DNA of 64,000 nucleotides from Erythrobacter sp. (GTDB lineage: Bacteria; Pseudomonadota; Alphaproteobacteria; Sphingomonadales; Sphingomonadaceae), in the NCBI RefSeq assembly GCF_011765465.1, contig NZ_CP050265.1, positions 1,488,001-1,552,000 of the forward strand, read 5' to 3'. Made by a program: the position numbers and the translations under genes. The notes below the pieces were generated by a model, which saw only the letters and a list, made by a program, of their open reading frames with translations, was not told the DNA's origin and did no database searches. The stretch's first letter is position 1; every line of letters begins with the position of its first letter. This document shows, piece after piece, positions 16,175 to 27,050 of this stretch.

Positions 16175-17968
16175 TCAGTCGCCCGCGCCGGGCTTTTTCG
16201 GCGGCTCGACCACGCGGATCGAGAGTTCGCGCAGCTGCTTCGGCTCGGCCAGCGAAGGCGCGCCCATCATCAGGTCCTCGCCCTTCTGGTTCATCGGGAA
16301 GGCGATGACTTCGCGGATCGCTTCCTCGCCCGCGAGCAACATCACGATCCGGTCGATCCCCGGCGCGGAGCCGCCGTGCGGCGGCGCGCCCAGCTTGAAC
16401 GCCTCGATCATGCCGCCGAAATTCGCGTCCACATCCGCGCGGCTGTAGCCCGCGATCTCGAACGCCTTGTACATGATCTCCGGCTTGTGGTTCCGGATCG
16501 CGCCCGAGGACAGCTCGTAGCCGTTGCACACGATGTCGTATTGCCACGCGAGGATCGAAAGCGGGTCTTGCGTTTCCAGCGCCTCCATCTCGCCCTGCGG
16601 CATCGAGAAGGGGTTGTGCGAAAAGTCGATTTTCTTCGCGTCCTCGTCCCATTCGTACATCGGAAAATCGACGATCCAGCAGAACTTGAAGCAGTCTTGC
16701 TCGATCAGGCCGAGCTGTTCACCCACCTGCGTGCGCGCGGCGCCTGCAAGCTTGGCGGCCTCGGCCTCCTTGCCCGCGGCGAAGAACAGCCCGTCGTCCG
16801 GGCCGAGGCCGAGCTCGTCGTAGAGCGCCTCCATCCGGTCGGGCCCATGGTTCTTGGCGATCGGTCCGCCGAATTCGCCGCCCTTGCGGGTGACGTAGCC
16901 AAGGCCCGCATAGCCTTCGGAGCGCGCCCAGTTGTTCATGTCGTCGAAGAACTTGCGGCTCTTGTCCGCCGTGTTCGGGGCAGGCACGACGCGCACAACG
17001 CCGCCGGAGCCGACGATCTTCTCGAACAGGCCGAAGCCCGACTGCTCGAAATGGCTGGTCACATCGGAAATTACGAGCGGGTTCCTGAGGTCCGGCTTGT
17101 CGGTCCCGTATTTCAGCATCGCCTCGGCATAGGGGATGCGCGGGAAGCTGCCCGCCGGGGTCACCGCCTTGCCGTCCGCGAATTCCTCGAACGTGCCCGC
17201 GAGCACCGGCTCCAATGCCTGGAACACGTCCTCCTGCGTGACGAAGCTCATCTCGAAATCGAGCTGGTAAAACTCGAGGCTGCGGTCGGCGCGCAGGTCC
17301 TCGTCGCGGAAGCAGGGCGCGATCTGGAAATAGCGGTCGAAGCCCGCCACCATCATCATCTGCTTGAACATCTGCGGCGCCTGCGGGAGCGCGTAGAACT
17401 TGCCCGGATGCATCCGGCTCGGCACGAGGAAGTCGCGCGCGCCTTCGGGGCTCGACGCGGTCAGGATCGGCGTCTGGAACTCGGTGAAGCCCTGTTCGAC
17501 CATGCGCCGCCGGATGCTGGCGATCACTTGCGAACGCAGCATGATGTTGCGGTGCATCGTCTCGCGCCGCAGGTCGAGGAAGCGGTAGCGCAGGCGGATT
17601 TCCTCGGGGTAATCCGGCTCCTCGAAGACGGGCAGCGGCAGTTCCTCGGCCGCGCTCTGCACCGTGATGGAGCGGGCGAAGACCTCGATCTCGCCGGTCG
17701 GCAGGTTCGCGTTCACCGTCGCGGGCGTCCGCGCCTTCACCTCGCCGTCAATGGTCACGACCGATTCGGCGCGCAGGCGTTCGAGCACGGGGAGCGCGGG
17801 GCTGTCCTCGTCGGCGACGATCTGGGTGATGCCGTAATGGTCGCGCAGGTCCACGAACAGCACGCCGCCATGGTCGCGCTTGCGGTGGACCCAGCCCGAC
17901 AGGCGGACCGTCTCGCCGACGTTTTCGGCAGAAAGCTGTGCGCAAGTGTGGGAACGATAGGCGTGCAT
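16175..17968 (-). CDS. aspS: Aspartate--tRNA ligase
   Basis: A 597-residue class II aminoacyl-tRNA synthetase that charges tRNA-Asp (and tRNA-Asn in organisms using the transamidation route). The N-terminal OB anticodon domain is followed by the catalytic core with motif 2 around [12 protein letters not shown] and motif 3 [16 protein letters not shown]. The bacterial GAD insertion lies between. Length is that of the bacterial type. It diverges from rnd across 198 bases. Confidence 0.96.
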   Translation of the reverse strand: MHAYRSHTCAQLSAENVGETVRLSGWVHRKRDHGGVLFVDLRDHYGITQIVADEDSPALPVLERLRAESVVTIDGEVKARTPATVNANLPTGEIEVFARSITVQSAAEELPLPVFEEPDYPEEIRLRYRFLDLRRETMHRNIMLRSQVIASIRRRMVEQGFTEFQTPILTASSPEGARDFLVPSRMHPGKFYALPQAPQMFKQMMMVAGFDRYFQIAPCFRDEDLRADRSLEFYQLDFEMSFVTQEDVFQALEPVLAGTFEEFADGKAVTPAGSFPRIPYAEAMLKYGTDKPDLRNPLVISDVTSHFEQSGFGLFEKIVGSGGVVRVVPAPNTADKSRKFFDDMNNWARSEGYAGLGYVTRKGGEFGGPIAKNHGPDRMEALYDELGLGPDDGLFFAAGKEAEAAKLAGAARTQVGEQLGLIEQDCFKFCWIVDFPMYEWDEDAKKIDFSHNPFSMPQGEMEALETQDPLSILAWQYDIVCNGYELSSGAIRNHKPEIMYKAFEIAGYSRADVDANFGGMIEAFKLGAPPHGGSAPGIDRIVMLLAGEEAIREVIAFPMNQKGEDLMMGAPSLAEPKQLRELSIRVVEPPKKPGAGD

Positions 17969-18166
17969 CTAAACTCTTGTCCTGTTCGAGAGTAAGGCGC
18001 TAAGGGCGCGGCCAGCATATGGCGCGCAGGGTCGAAAGGCCCCAAGCGGATATGCGCGCGCTAACAGGCGAAGCCCGGCTCTTTGTCAAGTCGCACGCAG
18101 CCTCTCCACAAGGGACCGGCAAGGCCCCGAGGGCGGTACTCCGCCCAACCAACATAATCGAGCGAC

Positions 18167-19369
18167 ATGAAGATACACGACCTCATCACCACGACCGAAG
18201 CCCTCACCGAATTGTGCGAGCGGCTTGCGAAATCCGATTTCGTCGCGGTCGATACCGAATTCATGCGCGAGAACACCTATTGGCCGGAATTGTGCCTGGT
18301 GCAGATCGCCAACACCGAAGAAGCCGCCGCGATCGACCCGCTCGCGCCCGGCATCGACCTTTCCCCCCTGCTCGACCTGATGTGCGACAACGAGGACGTG
18401 CTCAAGGTCTTCCACGCCGGCGGGCAGGATGTCGAGATCATCGTCAACCTCACCGGAAAGACCCCGCATCCCATTTTCGACACGCAGGTCGCGATGATGG
18501 CGATCAGCCAGTCCGAACAGATCGGCTATGCCAATCTCGTCGAGACCTGGCTCAATATCCAGATCGACAAGGGCGCGCGCTTCACCGACTGGTCCCGCCG
18601 CCCGCTGACCGACCGCCAGATCGAATACGCCATCGGGGACGTGACGCACCTCTCCAAGATCTTCCCCAAGATCCTCAAGAAGCTGATCAAGACCGAGCGC
18701 GGCGTGTGGCTCGATGCGGAGATGGAGAAACTCTCCGATCCTTCCAACTACCTGATCGACCCCGACGCCGCGTGGAAGCGCATCCGCTCTCCGGGGCGCA
18801 ATCCGCAGGTGCTGGGTCGCCTGAAGGCGCTCGCCGCGTGGCGCGAGGGCGAGGCGCAGCACAAGAACATCCCGCGCGGGCGGATCATGCGCGACGAAAC
18901 GCTCGCCGACATCGCCTCGCATCCGCCCAAGAAACAGGCCGATCTCGCCAAGGTGCGAGGGCTGTCGGCGGCGTGGAAGGACAACGACATCGGCAAGCGC
19001 ATGATGAAGGTGATCGCCGAGGCAGAGCCGCTGCCGAAAGAGGAAATGCCCGAAAAGATGAAGCGCGGCGCGCCGCTGGGGCGCGAGGGCGCGCTGGTGG
19101 CGGACCTTCTGAAGCTGCTCCTGAAAATCCGCGCGCGCGAAATCGACGTCGCCGCGCGCCTGCTGACCCGTGCCGACGAGATGGAAGCGCTGGCGGCGGG
19201 CGTGCGCGATCTCAATGTGCTGAAGGGCTGGCGCTACGAGGTGTTCGGCAAGGACGCGCTCGACCTCGTCGAAGGCAAGCTCGCCTTCGCGGTCGAAAAG
19301 GGCAAGCTCAAGATGACCCATATCGACGAGATGCGCGGCGCCATGGAAGACGCGCTGGCCGCCGAATGA
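18167..19369 (+). CDS. rnd: Ribonuclease D
   Basis: A 400-residue 3'-5' exoribonuclease that trims tRNA 3' ends. The DEDDy residues are visible: Asp29 and Glu31 in AVDTEFMRE, Asp88 in GGQDVEII, and Tyr154 with Asp158 in EYAIGDVTHL. An HRDC domain covers about residues 210-290. It is divergent from aspS and 13 bases before oxyR on the same strand, so the two probably share a transcript. Confidence 0.94.
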   Translation: MKIHDLITTTEALTELCERLAKSDFVAVDTEFMRENTYWPELCLVQIANTEEAAAIDPLAPGIDLSPLLDLMCDNEDVLKVFHAGGQDVEIIVNLTGKTPHPIFDTQVAMMAISQSEQIGYANLVETWLNIQIDKGARFTDWSRRPLTDRQIEYAIGDVTHLSKIFPKILKKLIKTERGVWLDAEMEKLSDPSNYLIDPDAAWKRIRSPGRNPQVLGRLKALAAWREGEAQHKNIPRGRIMRDETLADIASHPPKKQADLAKVRGLSAAWKDNDIGKRMMKVIAEAEPLPKEEMPEKMKRGAPLGREGALVADLLKLLLKIRAREIDVAARLLTRADEMEALAAGVRDLNVLKGWRYEVFGKDALDLVEGKLAFAVEKGKLKMTHIDEMRGAMEDALAAE

Positions 19370-19382
19370 GCGCGCTGCATCG

Positions 19383-20291
19383 ATGAGCACCTATCTGCCC
19401 ACGATCAAGCAGCTGCAATATCTCGTCGCGCTGCACGAACAGGGCCATTTCGGGCGCGCGGCGGAAAGCTGCTTCGTCTCGCAATCGACCCTGTCGGCGG
19501 GGGTGCGCGAGCTCGAATCGCTGCTCGGCGTGACGCTGGTCGAACGCTCGCGCCGGGTGGTGCGCTTCACCGCGCTGGGCGAGCAGGTGGTGGCCAAGGC
19601 CCAGCGCCTGCTGCGCGAGGCGGAGGAACTCTCAGATCTCGTCCAGGCCGCGGGCAAGCCCCTGTCGGGCCAGCTTCGCATGAGCGTCATCCCGACGATC
19701 GCCCCCTTCATCCTCCCGCGCCTGCTCCCACGGCTCAAGCGCGAACGGCCCGAACTCGAACTGATGCTGCGCGAGGAGACCAGCCAGGACGCGCTGCTCA
19801 GCCTCCAGCACGGGCGGGTCGATTGCGTGCTGCTTGCGCTCCCCTTCGACACCGGCGAGGTCGAGGTCGAGCACATCGCCGACGACCGGCTCTATGTCGC
19901 CTTTCCCAAGGACGACCCGCGCGATCCCCCGCAGGAAATCCCGCCGGAGATGATCGACCCGATGATCTCCTCCGGACGCCTGCTGCTGCTCGAGGACGGG
20001 CACTGCCTGCGCGAACACGCGCTCGCCGCGTGCAACCGCAGCGAATTGCGCGCGAGCGCGAGCATGATCGGCACCAGCCTGCACACGCTGGTGCAGATGG
20101 TCGACAACGACCTTGGCCTCACCCTGCTTCCCGAAATGGCAATCGAGGCGGGCATCCTGCGCGGAACCGACGTCGTCGCGCGCCCCGTCGAGGGCGACAG
20201 CGCCAAGCGCGAAATCGCGCTGGTGTGGCGGCGCAATTCGCCGCGCGAGGCCGATTTCCGCCTGCTGGCCGAAGAATTGCGGGCGGGCTGA
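19383..20291 (+). CDS. oxyR: Hydrogen peroxide sensor OxyR (LysR family)
   Basis: A 302-residue LysR-type regulator with an N-terminal winged helix (residues 8-67, HFGRAAESCFVSQSTLSAGV). The effector domain has Cys208 and Cys217 in EDGHCLREHALAACNRSE, with the same nine-residue spacing as the peroxide-sensing Cys199-Cys208 of E. coli OxyR. It should activate catalase and peroxidase genes when oxidized; no target gene is in the window. It follows rnd by 13 bases. Confidence 0.93.
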   Translation: MSTYLPTIKQLQYLVALHEQGHFGRAAESCFVSQSTLSAGVRELESLLGVTLVERSRRVVRFTALGEQVVAKAQRLLREAEELSDLVQAAGKPLSGQLRMSVIPTIAPFILPRLLPRLKRERPELELMLREETSQDALLSLQHGRVDCVLLALPFDTGEVEVEHIADDRLYVAFPKDDPRDPPQEIPPEMIDPMISSGRLLLLEDGHCLREHALAACNRSELRASASMIGTSLHTLVQMVDNDLGLTLLPEMAIEAGILRGTDVVARPVEGDSAKREIALVWRRNSPREADFRLLAEELRAG

Positions 20292-20300
20292 GGCGCAGGG

Positions 20301-20435
20301 ATGAAACACCTCTCCCCCCCGGCTGCGTTTGTGCTCGTGTGGCTTTTCGTCTGGCTGGTGTTCGACAACCTCGCGCTCGGCCTCATCTTCGGCCTTCTCG
20401 CTGCCGGAGCCGCGGCGAAGGCATCGCGCGGATAG
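20301..20435 (+). CDS. Small membrane protein, hypothetical (44 residues)
   Basis: ATG 20301 lies 9 bases after the oxyR stop. The 44 residues (MKHLSPPAAFVLVWLFVWLV onward, ending AAAKASRG) hold two short hydrophobic segments with an Asp-Asn turn between them, a plausible helical hairpin. The proximity to oxyR suggests co-transcription. No family is recognised. It may be real or chance. Confidence 0.5.
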   Translation: MKHLSPPAAFVLVWLFVWLVFDNLALGLIFGLLAAGAAAKASRG

Positions 20436-20557
20436 GCCCGCCGCGCGCTCTCCGGGCGGGAAGGCATCGGGTGCAGGCGGCATTCATCGCGCCTAGGCAA
20501 TCCTGACGCGCAGGGGAGCGAAAGCCCGCGCAGCCAGGCGAAGGAGGGATGACCGCC

Positions 20558-20974
20558 ATGTCCTGCATTCAACGCCCCGCTCGGCTTGGCCTGGCCCCGC
20601 TCGCCGCGCTCGCCATGGCAGGCCCGCTTGCGGCCGACCCGCCGCCGACGCGCGTGATCGTGACGCCCGCTCCGACCGAAAGCGACGCGCCGCCGCCCGC
20701 CGCCTCGCCCGCGCGAAAGGCGCGGACATCGCGCTTCGAGAGGGCACGCGCGAACCTGCTTGCGATCGAGCAGGGACGCCTCTCGCTCGGCGAGCTGACG
20801 CGGCAGGACTTGCGCGACGTGATCGAACTCGAGCGCATTCTGAGGGACGACCGGAAGCCGGTCACGACCCATGAAGAGCAATGCATCGCCATGGAGGTCC
20901 GCCGCGAAGGCGGCCGCCCGAGCCGCCTCGCATGGCACGCGATCCGGCTGAAATGCCGCGAGATCGGCGGGTGA
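20558..20974 (+). CDS. Secreted hypothetical protein
   Basis: A 138-residue protein with an N-terminal signal-like segment (LGLAPLAALAMAGPLAADPP), then a Pro/Ala-rich stretch and a charged helical C-terminal half (LGELTRQDLRDVIELERIL). Two Cys near the C terminus (EEQCIAMEV and RLKCREIGG) could form a disulfide in the periplasm. ATG 20558 has GGAGG at good spacing; ATG 20549 is too close to it. Function is unknown; probably lineage-specific. Confidence 0.65.
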   Translation: MSCIQRPARLGLAPLAALAMAGPLAADPPPTRVIVTPAPTESDAPPPAASPARKARTSRFERARANLLAIEQGRLSLGELTRQDLRDVIELERILRDDRKPVTTHEEQCIAMEVRREGGRPSRLAWHAIRLKCREIGG

Positions 20975-21102
20975 CGAGGGAGCCTCCCGGCGGCACGGGG
21001 GGCGCGTAGCGGATCGCTGGCCGAGGCCGCGACGGCGCGCGATGCGCCGGACCGGGCCGGGGGCAGTGACCGCGCAAGGACGCGACGCAATGACGGCGCG
21101 GA

Positions 21103-21810
<708 letters not shown>

Positions 21811-22068
21811 TGAGCGACCTCGTTTTGCTGGCCGCGTGATGCCGGGCGGAGATAAACAATTTACGAATAGGACAGCGTTAATTTTCAATGGCCGGGCGCG
21901 CTAGGAGGCCGAAGCGCCCCCGACGCGCCGGCAGGCAGGTAGAATCCCCTGCCCCTGCCCCAACGCCGCGGAAATGATGAATCGCGCATTATCCATTGCA
22001 CACCGACCGGGCGCCTCCTTGCGGCCCCGACCGCGCCGGCCACAGGCCACGGGCAAAACGGAGCGATC

Positions 22069-23439
22069 ATGCGCAATCTCTGGCTTTCCTTCTTCCTCGG
22101 CCGTTCCTCCTCCGGCCCCGGCCCCTCTCCCGGCACACCCTCCCCCTGCGCGAGCGAAGCGAGCGCCCCCTCCTCCCCTGCCGCGCCCGCCCCGCGGGCC
22201 GGGCGGGCCGAGGCGCTCGGCGGCGATCTCGACGAGGTGATGGGTGCGCTCGCCCGCGCGCGCGCCGATGCCGGGGGGCTGGCGCGCACGATTGCCGAAC
22301 TCGAAACCGACGCCGCACGCGTGCCCGCGCTCACCGAAGAACGCGACGATCTCGCCCGGAAGCTGGAAGAGCGCGAACGCGCCCTCGCCACGGCCGAAGC
22401 GAAGGGCGAGGAACTCGCCCGCGACCTCGCCCGTGCGCGCGAGGAACTGGCGCGCAGCGAAAGCCGGCTCGACGCGGCGATGCGCGAGCGCGGCGGGTTC
22501 CTGCGCGAAGCGGAAGAAGGGCGCGAACGCATCCGCGCGCTCGGCGAAACGATCGAACGCCTGACCCGCGCGGGCGAGGCCGCCGAGGCCGTGCGCGAGA
22601 AAAGCGAGATCGAGATCGCCGGGCTGCGCACCGCGCTCGGCGAACGCGAAAAGGCGCTCGAGGAAGCGCGTAATGCGCTCGCCGAAGCGCGGATCGCGGC
22701 GCAGCAGGGCGCGCAGGCGCTCGCGCAGGAACAGCGGGACAGCGCCGAAAAGGCGCGCCGGATCGGCGAATTGTCGGACAGTCTCGCCGCCGCGCAGCGC
22801 CGCGAGGACGAGCTCGCAGAGGCGAACGACACCCTGCGCGAGGAGACCCGCACGCTCGAGCTGGCGCGCGCCGATCTCGCCATCGCGCTCGAGACGAAAG
22901 CCTATGCGCTGACCGGCGAATTGTCGCAGGAACGCGGCGGCCACGAGGTCACGCGCCGCCTGCTCGACGAAACGCGCGACGATGCCCGCGCGCTCGCGGA
23001 GGAGAACCGCAACCTCAAGGAACAATCGGTCGCGATGGCGCGCGAGGCGGAGCAGATGAAGCTCGAACTCGGCTCGATGCGCAGCGCGATCCGCGACTAC
23101 GGCGACCGGCTGGGCGAGGCGAACCGCCGCTTCTCCGGAGCGCAGGACGAGAACGCGCGGCTCGAAACCGCGCTTGCCGAGGCGCGCAAGGATGCCCGCG
23201 CGGCGAACCGCAAGGCCGAACGCCTCGCCAGAGCCGAGCGCGAGAACGACGAATTGCACGAAAAGCTGCGCGCCCTGCAGGAAAGCCTCGCCCATGCGCG
23301 CGGCGCGGGCCGCGAGGCGGACGGCGGGCCGGACAGAGGGGAAGCGGGCAGCGAGCCCAAGCTCATCGCCTTCCCCGCGCCCGGCGCGGCGCAGGAAAAG
23401 GTCACGCTCTCCGCCGCGCGAGAGCGCGGGCGGGCATAG
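22069..23439 (+). CDS. Long coiled-coil protein, hypothetical
   Basis: A 456-residue protein. After a short N terminus (MRNLWLSFFLGRSSS) and a Pro/Ala/Ser-rich linker to about residue 45, roughly residues 50-400 are a near-continuous heptad-rich coiled coil of Glu, Arg, Ala and Leu. The tail is Gly-rich, then SEPKLIAFPAPGAAQEK. No enzymatic motif is seen. Size and architecture recall bacterial coiled-coil-rich scaffold proteins, including crescentin (also about 450 residues), but composition alone does not prove homology. It starts divergent from the pilin-like gene, 258 bases away. Confidence 0.75.
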   Translation: MRNLWLSFFLGRSSSGPGPSPGTPSPCASEASAPSSPAAPAPRAGRAEALGGDLDEVMGALARARADAGGLARTIAELETDAARVPALTEERDDLARKLEERERALATAEAKGEELARDLARAREELARSESRLDAAMRERGGFLREAEEGRERIRALGETIERLTRAGEAAEAVREKSEIEIAGLRTALGEREKALEEARNALAEARIAAQQGAQALAQEQRDSAEKARRIGELSDSLAAAQRREDELAEANDTLREETRTLELARADLAIALETKAYALTGELSQERGGHEVTRRLLDETRDDARALAEENRNLKEQSVAMAREAEQMKLELGSMRSAIRDYGDRLGEANRRFSGAQDENARLETALAEARKDARAANRKAERLARAERENDELHEKLRALQESLAHARGAGREADGGPDRGEAGSEPKLIAFPAPGAAQEKVTLSAARERGRA

Positions 23440-23525
23440 GCCGCAGGTTTTCCCTGCCGCGCCGGTCCCCGGCTGGCGAAGAGCCTTGGCTCATGGCACA
23501 GGATGCCCGCGAGGAGGCCGAAGCC

Positions 23526-23702
23526 ATGGACCCACGCAGCAAACTGATGAAGGTCGCGAGCATCGCCATTGTCATCGGCAGCACGGCCGCGGCGATCCTG
23601 AATTCCACGGCCGGCGGCAGTGTCTTCCCCTATGCCCTCATGGCCGTCGCCTTCTCGGTGGGCATGGTTGTCGACAGCCGGCGAGAGCGGCGCGCGGAAT
23701 AG
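23526..23702 (+). CDS. Small membrane protein, hypothetical (58 residues)
   Basis: A 58-residue protein with a basic N terminus (MDPRSKLMKVAS), two hydrophobic segments (IAIVIGSTAAAIL and VFPYALMAVAFSVGMVV) and a charged end SRRERRAE. ATG 23526 follows a GAGGAGG site at good spacing; the in-frame ATG at 23493 would add 11 residues and bury that site. It lies 86 bases after the coiled-coil gene and may be co-transcribed. Function is unknown. Confidence 0.6.
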   Translation: MDPRSKLMKVASIAIVIGSTAAAILNSTAGGSVFPYALMAVAFSVGMVVDSRRERRAE

Positions 23703-23730
23703 ATCCGCGCGCCACCCTCGCCCCGCCGGT

Positions 23731-26016
23731 TTACGAGCCCTCGACGCTGCGCGGCGGGAGCTTGCCGTCGCTGGCTTCGCTGTCCGCCGCCTCGTCGCCG
23801 CCGACGAGCCCGCGCGCTTCGAGCATCGGCTGGACGTCCGGCTCTCGGCCCGCGAAGTTCTCGTACATCACGAAATAGTCCATCGTGCCCCCGCGGCTCA
23901 GCACGGTGTCGCGGTAATGCTGGCCGTTTTCGCGGGTCAGCCCGCCGTTCTCGCGGAACCACTTGCGGCTGTCGCGGTCGAGCATTTCGGTCCACAAATA
24001 GCTGTAATAGCCCGCCGAATAGCCTGCGGGGCTGCTGAAGATGTGGTTGAAATAGGTCGAGCGGTAGCGCGGCGGCACGAGGTCGATTTCGAGCCCCAGT
24101 TCCTCCAGCGACCTGCGTTCGAAGGCGGATACCTTCTGAGGCGTGTCGATCGCGGCGGCTTCCTGCGGCGACAGGGCCGCCCATTTCATGTCGAGCAGGG
24201 CGGCTTCGACGACCTCGCCGAAATCATAGCCCTGGTTGAATTTCGAGGCTTCCTCGATCTTCTCGACCATCGCCATCGGGATCGTCTCGCCGGTCTTGTA
24301 GTGCTTGGCGTAGTTCTGCAGCACTTCCGGCCAGGTCGCCCACATCTCGTGGACCTGGCTCGGATATTCGACGAAATCGCGCGCGGTCGCCGTGCCCGAG
24401 ATGCTCTCATAGCGCTGGTCCGCGAACAGGCCGTGCAGCGCATGGCCGAATTCGTGGAACATGGTGTTCACATCGTCGAAGCTGACGAGCTGCACCTCGC
24501 CTTCGGGCGCCTTGGGGATGTTGAGCACGTTGTATATGACCGGCTTCGTCCCCCACAGGTGCGACTGGTCGACGAAATTGCTCATCCACGCCCCGCCGCG
24601 CTTGGATTCGCGCTGGTAGGGGTCGAAATAGAACAGGCCGAGCTCGGACCCGTCCTCCTCGAACACGGTGTAGACCGACACGTCGGGGTGGTAGACGGGG
24701 ATGTCGCTGCGCTTTTCGAACGACAGGCCGTAGAGCCGGTTCGCCATGTAGAACACGCCGTCTTCGAGCACGCGGTCGATCTGGAAATATTCCATCACCG
24801 CGTCCTCATCGAGGTCGTAGCGGTCGGCCTTGACCTTGTTGGCGTAGCGATACCAATCCCAGGGCTTGACCTCGAAATTGCCGCCTTCGGCCGCAATCGC
24901 CTCGTTCAGCATTTCCGCCTCGCGGCGCTGGGTCGCGGCGAGTGCGGGGACCATCTGCTCCATGAAGCCGAGCGCGGTCGCGGGGGTTTTCGCCATGCGG
25001 TCGTACATGGTGTAGCTCGCCCAGTCCTCTTGCCCAAAAAGCGCTGCCTTTTCAGCGCGAAGGCGCGCGATCTTCGCAAGCAGTGTGCGCGTGTCGTGGG
25101 CCTGCTCGGTCCCGTCGGCGCGGTGGTAGCTCTGCATGAACAGCGCCTCGCGCGTCGCCCGGTTCTCGAGGCTCGGCAGAAGCGGCTGCTGCGTCGTGTT
25201 CTGCAGCGCGATGGCATACTTGCCCGGCATACCCTTTTCCGCGGCGAGGTCGGCGGCGGCGCGGATGTCGGCCTCGGACAGCCCGGCCAGTTCCTCGGCG
25301 CTGTCGACGATCAGCGGCTGGTCGTTGGTCGCCGCGCGGACCTTCTGGCTGAATTCGGTCGTCAGCGTCGAAAGCTCGGTGTTGATCGCCTTCACCCGCT
25401 CGCGCTCGGCATCGGTCAGCAGCGCGCCGGCGTGGACCATGTCGTTGTAGGTCTCTTCGAGAAGGCGCGCGTCCTCGACCGTCATGCTCATGGCGGCGCG
25501 GTTGTCGTAGACCGCCTTCACGCGGGCGAAGAGGTCGGGGTCGAGCAGGATCGAATCCGAATGGGCCGACAGCTTGGGGCTGATCTCGGTGTTGATTTCA
25601 TCGAGCCGGTCGGTCGTGTTCGCACCCGTAAGCGCGAAAAAGACGCGGCTCACCCGGCCCAGCATCCGACCCGACTTTTCGAGCGCGACGATGGTGTTCT
25701 CGAACGTCGGGGGCGCGGGATTGTCGATGATCGCGCGCACTTCGGCTTTCTGGATCGCCATGCCCTGCTCGAAAGCGGGGATGTAGTCGTCCTCGGAAAT
25801 CTTCGTGAAATCCGGCGCGAGGAAGGGGAGCGTCGAATCCGAAGCGAAATAGCCCGTGCCTTCGGGGATTTCGGCGGCGGTTTCGACAGCGGGGCTGGCT
25901 GCGGTTTCGGTCATTCTCTCTCCGGACGTGGCAAGGGCGCTTCCCGCGACCAGCGCGGCGGCCGAAACGGACAGGGTAAGACGGGTAAGCATCGGGGCCA
26001 ATGTGCGGGCCTTCAT
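23731..26016 (-). CDS. M3 family metallopeptidase (Dcp/oligopeptidase type), exported
   Basis: A 761-residue zinc peptidase. The N terminus looks like a signal peptide (LTLSVSAAALVAGSALATS), so it should act in the periplasm. The zinc motif FHEFGHALHG (codons near 24430-24456) is the HExxH of family M3, with the downstream active-site Tyr/His region (SAGYYSYLWTEML) present. It probably removes C-terminal dipeptides or degrades short peptides, as Dcp does. The E. coli Dcp is 681 residues, so the extra length is the N-terminal extension. Confidence 0.9.
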   Translation of the reverse strand: MKARTLAPMLTRLTLSVSAAALVAGSALATSGERMTETAASPAVETAAEIPEGTGYFASDSTLPFLAPDFTKISEDDYIPAFEQGMAIQKAEVRAIIDNPAPPTFENTIVALEKSGRMLGRVSRVFFALTGANTTDRLDEINTEISPKLSAHSDSILLDPDLFARVKAVYDNRAAMSMTVEDARLLEETYNDMVHAGALLTDAERERVKAINTELSTLTTEFSQKVRAATNDQPLIVDSAEELAGLSEADIRAAADLAAEKGMPGKYAIALQNTTQQPLLPSLENRATREALFMQSYHRADGTEQAHDTRTLLAKIARLRAEKAALFGQEDWASYTMYDRMAKTPATALGFMEQMVPALAATQRREAEMLNEAIAAEGGNFEVKPWDWYRYANKVKADRYDLDEDAVMEYFQIDRVLEDGVFYMANRLYGLSFEKRSDIPVYHPDVSVYTVFEEDGSELGLFYFDPYQRESKRGGAWMSNFVDQSHLWGTKPVIYNVLNIPKAPEGEVQLVSFDDVNTMFHEFGHALHGLFADQRYESISGTATARDFVEYPSQVHEMWATWPEVLQNYAKHYKTGETIPMAMVEKIEEASKFNQGYDFGEVVEAALLDMKWAALSPQEAAAIDTPQKVSAFERRSLEELGLEIDLVPPRYRSTYFNHIFSSPAGYSAGYYSYLWTEMLDRDSRKWFRENGGLTRENGQHYRDTVLSRGGTMDYFVMYENFAGREPDVQPMLEARGLVGGDEAADSEASDGKLPPRSVEGS

Positions 26017-26189
26017 AAAACGTATCTCTCTCTTTTTTCGTGACTTGCGCGCGCCGGGTGGCCGGTCGCGGCATCTGCGACACCTTTTAGGGCGCGCGAC
26101 TTGAACAGGGGATTGCCGCGAATTGCAAGCCGCCGCTAGCGAGCGCGAGGATGCCCGGAACGCTGGCGCGCGCGGCGCGTCGTTAGGGC

Positions 26190-27050
26190 ATGGACACGAG
26201 CGCGCCCCCTTTCCTGATCGTCAACAGCGCGAGCGGCAGCTTCACCGAGCAGGCGGTCGAGGCGGTGCGCGCCGCTCTAGCCGGCGGGGACGGCGACGGG
26301 GCGCGGGTGCGGACTTTCGACTGCCGCGCGGACGAATTGCCGGGGCGCGCGGCGCTGGAAAGCGCGGGCGCGACGCGCCTCGCCATATTCGCGGGCGACG
26401 GGACGATTTCGCGCCACCTCGTCCGGCTCGAGGCCGAAGGCTGGGACGGCGCGGTGCTGCCCCTGCCCGGCGGCACGCAGAACCTTCTTTCCACCGCCAT
26501 GTTCGGCCAGCTTTCCGCGACCGAGATCGCCGCCATGTTCGCAAAAGGCACGCTGGTCGAAACGCGCCGCCACTGCCTGCGCTGCGAAGGCCACACCGCG
26601 CTTGCCGAAATCCTGTGCGGACCCGGGGCGCGCTGGGCCGACGTGCGCGAGGAACTGCGCGCGCGCGAAATGGGCGAGGCGGCGGCGAAGTCGCTCGACA
26701 TCACGCGCGAGGCGGCTTCGGGCGCGCTGGTGCGGCTGGCCCGGCCTGCGGGCGGGCGCGCGGAAGGCTATCCGGGCCTGCATTTCTCGCTTCCCGACGG
26801 GGCGATGGTCGCGCGCGGATACCGGATGGAGAACCTCGGCGACTGGGTGCGGCAGGGCTGGGCCATGGCGACGCGCGATTTCCGCGAGGGGCCGTATGAC
26901 GAACTCGGCACGATGGACGAAGCGCAGGTGGAGGCAGTCGAGGGCGGCGCAATAGACCTGATGATCGACGGCGAGCTCGCGCGCGCGGGCGCGGCGATCA
27001 CGATAAGGCGCGAGCCTTTCGGCCTCTCCTTCATGGGACTGCCGGCATGA
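26190..27050 (+). CDS. Diacylglycerol kinase catalytic domain protein
   Basis: A 286-residue protein of the DAGK/lipid kinase fold: an N-terminal PPFLIVNSASGS strand, the nucleotide loop FAGDGTISRHL, and PLPGGTQNLL. It would phosphorylate a lipid such as diacylglycerol or a sphingoid base. The phosphate-binding motif reads AGDGT rather than the common GGDGT. Its stop overlaps the start of the metallophosphoesterase gene by 4 bases, so the two are coupled. The substrate is not deducible. Confidence 0.85.
   Translation: MDTSAPPFLIVNSASGSFTEQAVEAVRAALAGGDGDGARVRTFDCRADELPGRAALESAGATRLAIFAGDGTISRHLVRLEAEGWDGAVLPLPGGTQNLLSTAMFGQLSATEIAAMFAKGTLVETRRHCLRCEGHTALAEILCGPGARWADVREELRAREMGEAAAKSLDITREAASGALVRLARPAGGRAEGYPGLHFSLPDGAMVARGYRMENLGDWVRQGWAMATRDFREGPYDELGTMDEAQVEAVEGGAIDLMIDGELARAGAAITIRREPFGLSFMGLPA

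Noticed and set aside
23620..26043. An 807-codon plus-strand open frame
   Set aside because: It is antisense to the M3 peptidase, which has a complete HExxH motif and signal peptide.
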